Assembly (NCBI RefSeq): GCF_000236705.1
Contig: NC_016599.1
Coordinates: 1,116,001 to 1,180,000 of the forward strand
Direction of reading: 5' to 3'
Length of the DNA stretch: 64,000 nt
Source of the DNA: Owenweeksia hongkongensis DSM 17368
Lineage (GTDB): Bacteria; Bacteroidota; Bacteroidia; Flavobacteriales; Schleiferiaceae
Shown here: positions 61,096 to 64,000 of the stretch, piece after piece
How the letters are laid out: each line of letters opens with the position of its first letter
Position numbering within the stretch: the first letter of the stretch is position 1
Notes under the pieces: generated by a model
Told to the model about the DNA's origin: nothing
Seen by the model: the letters and a program-made list of their open reading frames with translations, nothing else
Databases searched by the model: none
Made by a program: the position numbers and the translations under genes

Positions 61096-62063
61096 TAACC
61101 CAAGTTTTTCTCCCCAAAAAAACTATCTACAAACTCGTGCTTATTAAACACCTGCAGATCATCTATTCCTTCGCCTACTCCTATATATTTTACGGGTATC
61201 TGGAATTGGTCAGAAACGCCAATTACCACACCGCCTTTTGCGGTACCATCCAATTTGGTTAAAGCTAATGCTGATACATCTGTTGCTTTGGTAAACTGCT
61301 TGGCTTGTTCTATTGCATTTTGCCCGGTAGAGGCATCCAGCACCAACAATACTTCGTGCGGAGCATCGGGAATCACTTTTTGCATAACGCGCTTAATCTT
61401 TCCAAGCTCGTTCATCAAATTTATTTTATTGTGAAGTCGACCGGCAGTGTCTATCAATACCACATCCGCATTTTGAGCCACCGCAGATTGTAGGGTATCA
61501 AAAGCTACTGAAGCTGGATCAGAACCCATACCTTGTTTTACGATAGGCACGCCCACGCGCTCACTCCATATAGTAAGTTGATCTACCGCTGCTGCGCGAA
61601 AAGTATCAGCAGCACCGAGAACCACTTTTAGTCCTTTACGGTTGAATTGAGCAGCAAGCTTACCAATGGTTGTGGTTTTTCCCACACCATTCACACCCAC
61701 CACCATTATTACATGCGGTTTATTTCCTGCTGGCAGGGTAAATTCTGTAGCATCCTCCGTTTCGTTTTCTGAAAGTAAATTCGCTATTTCTTCCCTCAGT
61801 ATTTTATTAAGCTCCCCGGTGCCCACATATTTATCTCTGGCCACACGCTCTTCAATGCGTTCAATTATTTTTACCGTGGTAGTAATGCCTACATCAGAGG
61901 CTACCAATATTTCTTCAAGATCATCAAGAACCTCTTCGTCCACTTTACTCTTTCCCGCTACAGCACGCGAAAGTTTGGAAAACATATTTTCCTTAGACTT
62001 TTCTAATCCTTGATCTAATTTTTCTTTTTTCTCTTTAGAGAAAAACTTGCCAAAAATACCCAT
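61095..62063 (-). CDS. ftsY: signal recognition particle receptor FtsY
   Basis: GTPase docking SRP-ribosome complexes to the membrane. 322 residues from ATG 62063 (MGIFGKFFSKEKK), a typical start; the frame is open for 15 more codons upstream, but these carry no conserved features. NG domain: VVGVNGVGKTTTIGKLA (G1), DTFRAAAVDQL, DTAGRLHNK (G3), TKLDGTAKGGVVIG (G4/G5). The acidic A domain found in E. coli is absent, as in many Bacteroidota. The stop overlaps the start of 59944-61095. Confidence 0.95.
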   Translation of the reverse strand: MGIFGKFFSKEKKEKLDQGLEKSKENMFSKLSRAVAGKSKVDEEVLDDLEEILVASDVGITTTVKIIERIEERVARDKYVGTGELNKILREEIANLLSENETEDATEFTLPAGNKPHVIMVVGVNGVGKTTTIGKLAAQFNRKGLKVVLGAADTFRAAAVDQLTIWSERVGVPIVKQGMGSDPASVAFDTLQSAVAQNADVVLIDTAGRLHNKINLMNELGKIKRVMQKVIPDAPHEVLLVLDASTGQNAIEQAKQFTKATDVSALALTKLDGTAKGGVVIGVSDQFQIPVKYIGVGEGIDDLQVFNKHEFVDSFFGEKNLG

Positions 62064-62158
62064 GTTCAAATTTTTGCGAGTGCAAATATCCGAAATCCAA
62101 TCGACCAAGAGAGGTTTTAAAAAATATTGTTATCCTTGCAGCAACCTGAACGAACGAT

Positions 62159-64000
62159 ATGAAATTAAAAGCTGCGCTGCTGATATGCTTAGGCATTAGC
62201 CTTCAAGCATATGCTCAAGATTGGAACTATTATAAACCTATCCAATCTGAAGGGATCATACCATCTGATTTTACCGAAGCTTATACCAATAAATATGAAC
62301 GTGAACGCGAACATATTGGTGCTGATGTAAAAGGTAAAGACAGAAAAAGACAAGATAACTTTCATCTTAGGAGTGAATACTTTGTAGATGAATTGCTCAT
62401 GGGTGGTGATGTGATATTTGGAGACACCATTTCAGATTATTGTAATCGTATTTTGGACCACCTGCTAAAAGATGACCCTGGCCTGCGACATAAGCTTAGA
62501 ATATATGTAGTAAAAAGTCCGGATGTGAATGCTTATGCTACGGGCAATGGTATCATATTTATAAACCTTGGGCTTATTGCTCAAGTAGAAAACGAAGCTC
62601 AACTTGCTTATGTAATTGCGCATGAAGTAATTCACTACAAAAATGAGCACGTTCTCAATCAATACATTGAAGAAGAGAAAATAAAAGATGGTGAAGATTT
62701 ATACCGCAAAAGTAATCGCGCTGAGCAAGTACATGCCCTAAGCACCTACTCCAAATCGCAAGAGCTTGAAGCTGATGCAGACGGCTTTCGTTTGTTTTTC
62801 AAAAATTCGGGGTACACACACCGAGCGCCAGTATATGTAATGGATGTACTTCAGTACTCCTACCTTCCTTTTGATGAAATTCCTTTTGATTCGACTTTCC
62901 TTTCTACAGAAGGTATGAAGTTACCTTCTGGTTATTTACTAAAAAATACGGCCCCTATTACTGCAGAGGCCGACTATGATGATTCGGAAAGTTCACATCC
63001 AAATATTAAAACCAGGAAGCTTGAAATACTGAAGCGCCTAAACCCTAAGGACACTGGCGTAGCATACCTTATTTCCAAGCCCATCTTTGATCACTGCCAA
63101 CGCTTGGCTCGATATGAAATAAGCCGACTATACCTTATTTCAGGTAGATATGGCCAAGCCATTTACCACACCTTTTTGTTAGAACAGAAATATGGAACAG
63201 ACCGTTATCAAAAACTTACAGTTGCTAAAGCTTTGAATGCAGCTACGGTGTATCGAAATAATGGAGTACTGTACAAAATGATAACTGAGTGGAAGGAGGT
63301 AGAGGGTGAAAGTCAACAGGTATTTCACATTTTTGATGAATTTGACAGAGAGGACTTAAATACACTCACCGTAGCTTATACCTACGAAGCTTATAAAAAC
63401 TATCCTAATGATATAGCCTTCAAAAAGCTCTTTACTAAGTCATTTCATGAATTGGTTTTTGAAAATGACCTAAAACCAAACGACTATAGATCTGCACCGC
63501 AGGACACTATAAAACATGATTTATTCTCACTACTTGATAGTGCCGATTTGCCTTCAGGCGGAAGGAGAAGTAGTAAGATTAGCAATATCCAGCGTAAAAA
63601 GAAAGAGCAGGAAACTATGGAATTGTCTGAAGAGGATTATTACAAAACTGCCTTTACCCCCTATTGGAGCGACTCTCTTTTTATGACCACATTTGAAGAT
63701 GCTGTGGATGAATATAACAGCACCAGCTACCGAGATAGAAAAGGTTACAAATCCAGAAGAAAACGAAAAAAATATGACGCAAACTATTCACTGGGTATAG
63801 ACTCTATCGTAATAATAAGCCCTGATTATGCTAAGCTTGATGAGCGTCAAAAAGATGGAATAAAATACCTTACCACCGCTGAAAAATTAGATGAGTACAA
63901 AGCTGAATTGATGAACATATCTGATGATATAAACCTCAATTCTCAAATGCTTGATTACAAAAACATAGAATCATCAGATGTGGATGTGTTTAACGATTTA
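62159..64000 (+). CDS. exported M48-type metallopeptidase, 3' end outside the window
   Basis: Open frame of 614 codons without a stop before the window ends. Signal peptide (ALLICLGISLQAYAQ). Zinc motif AYVIAHEVIHYKNEH with HExxH and the third ligand in SQELEADADGF about 50 residues on, as in M48 (Ste24/BepA-like) peptidases. Behind the peptidase part follows a long region rich in charged residues (SRRKRKKYD, NIQRKKKEQE) of unknown fold. Likely periplasmic, with a role in envelope protein turnover by analogy to BepA. Confidence 0.88.
   Translation, partial: MKLKAALLICLGISLQAYAQDWNYYKPIQSEGIIPSDFTEAYTNKYEREREHIGADVKGKDRKRQDNFHLRSEYFVDELLMGGDVIFGDTISDYCNRILDHLLKDDPGLRHKLRIYVVKSPDVNAYATGNGIIFINLGLIAQVENEAQLAYVIAHEVIHYKNEHVLNQYIEEEKIKDGEDLYRKSNRAEQVHALSTYSKSQELEADADGFRLFFKNSGYTHRAPVYVMDVLQYSYLPFDEIPFDSTFLSTEGMKLPSGYLLKNTAPITAEADYDDSESSHPNIKTRKLEILKRLNPKDTGVAYLISKPIFDHCQRLARYEISRLYLISGRYGQAIYHTFLLEQKYGTDRYQKLTVAKALNAATVYRNNGVLYKMITEWKEVEGESQQVFHIFDEFDREDLNTLTVAYTYEAYKNYPNDIAFKKLFTKSFHELVFENDLKPNDYRSAPQDTIKHDLFSLLDSADLPSGGRRSSKISNIQRKKKEQETMELSEEDYYKTAFTPYWSDSLFMTTFEDAVDEYNSTSYRDRKGYKSRRKRKKYDANYSLGIDSIVIISPDYAKLDERQKDGIKYLTTAEKLDEYKAELMNISDDINLNSQMLDYKNIESSDVDVFNDL

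Noticed and set aside
1-64000. CRISPR array, tRNA, rRNA, complete IS or prophage
   Set aside because: No regular spacer-repeat series, no tRNA-like cloverleaf noticed, no transposase, integrase or phage gene seen by reading.

Overview
The window is a stretch of a Bacteroidota chromosome, most likely from a marine flavobacterial lineage (Flavobacteriales, Cryomorphaceae/Schleiferiaceae-like). The evidence is the presence of type IX secretion sorting domains (type A at 9661-12957 and 19835-22195, type B at 22476-24323), a long GAPDH, a GWxTD lipoprotein, a DAHP synthase fused to chorismate mutase, and promoters of the Bacteroidota form (TTG, about 20 bp, TAnnTTTG). The species assignment is inference. 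I see no rRNA, tRNA, CRISPR array, phage or complete insertion sequence. Most of the window is ordinary chromosomal core, densely coded on both strands.

Layout. 1-2.8 kb: 3' end of an HtrA-type protease, then GAPDH. 2.9-9.5 kb (minus): gcvT and a tightly packed block usp-sulP-miaE-kinase-like protein-receiver protein, in which the kinase-like protein seems to have lost its ATP-binding motifs. 9.6-15.1 kb (minus): secreted beta-propeller protein, lipA, an outer-membrane protein, ytxJ and a 41-residue lipoprotein. 15.2-27.4 kb (plus, one exception): ung, an Omp85-type protein, GWxTD lipoprotein, rlmB, M1 peptidase and several envelope proteins, with a type B secreted protein inserted between two small membrane-protein genes, one of them frameshifted. 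27.4-33.2 kb: valS, a DUF1573 protein, an aminotransferase, murB. 33.2-38.5 kb (minus): an unknown protein translationally coupled to a LuxR-type two-component pair, apbE, a surface-antigen protein. 38.6-49 kb: ypdA, an App1-type phosphatase facing a diacylglycerol kinase, DAHP synthase, a methyltransferase, an over-long ogt, an M2 peptidase, a glycosyltransferase and bshB1. 49-55 kb: ndk, recF/DUF721, ribH and others. 55-64 kb: a block with asnA and lplA, then rimO, ftsY and the 5' part of an M48 peptidase.

The most interesting locus is 55.7-57.1 kb. Upstream of asnA (aspartate-ammonia ligase) lie two tandem modules. Each has a short open frame rich in Asn codons (10 of 25, and a run of 4 in 22) followed by a strong hairpin plus nine T. 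Each module also has an alternative hairpin that would destroy the terminator. This is the layout expected for ribosome-mediated attenuation by asparaginyl-tRNA supply, in double copy. The block asnA-lplA is bounded by two direct copies of the rimO 3' end: the intact gene, and a 40-codon remnant that differs mostly at synonymous sites. That pattern suggests gene replacement or insertion from a relative.

Three bacillithiol genes (ytxJ, ypdA, bshB1) are scattered over 34 kb, and lipoate genes (lipA, lplA) and a lipoate-dependent partner (gcvT) also occur. Intergenic spaces hold several palindromic repeat families (48.1-48.3, 50.6-50.7, 53.9-54.0, 58.5-58.6 kb).
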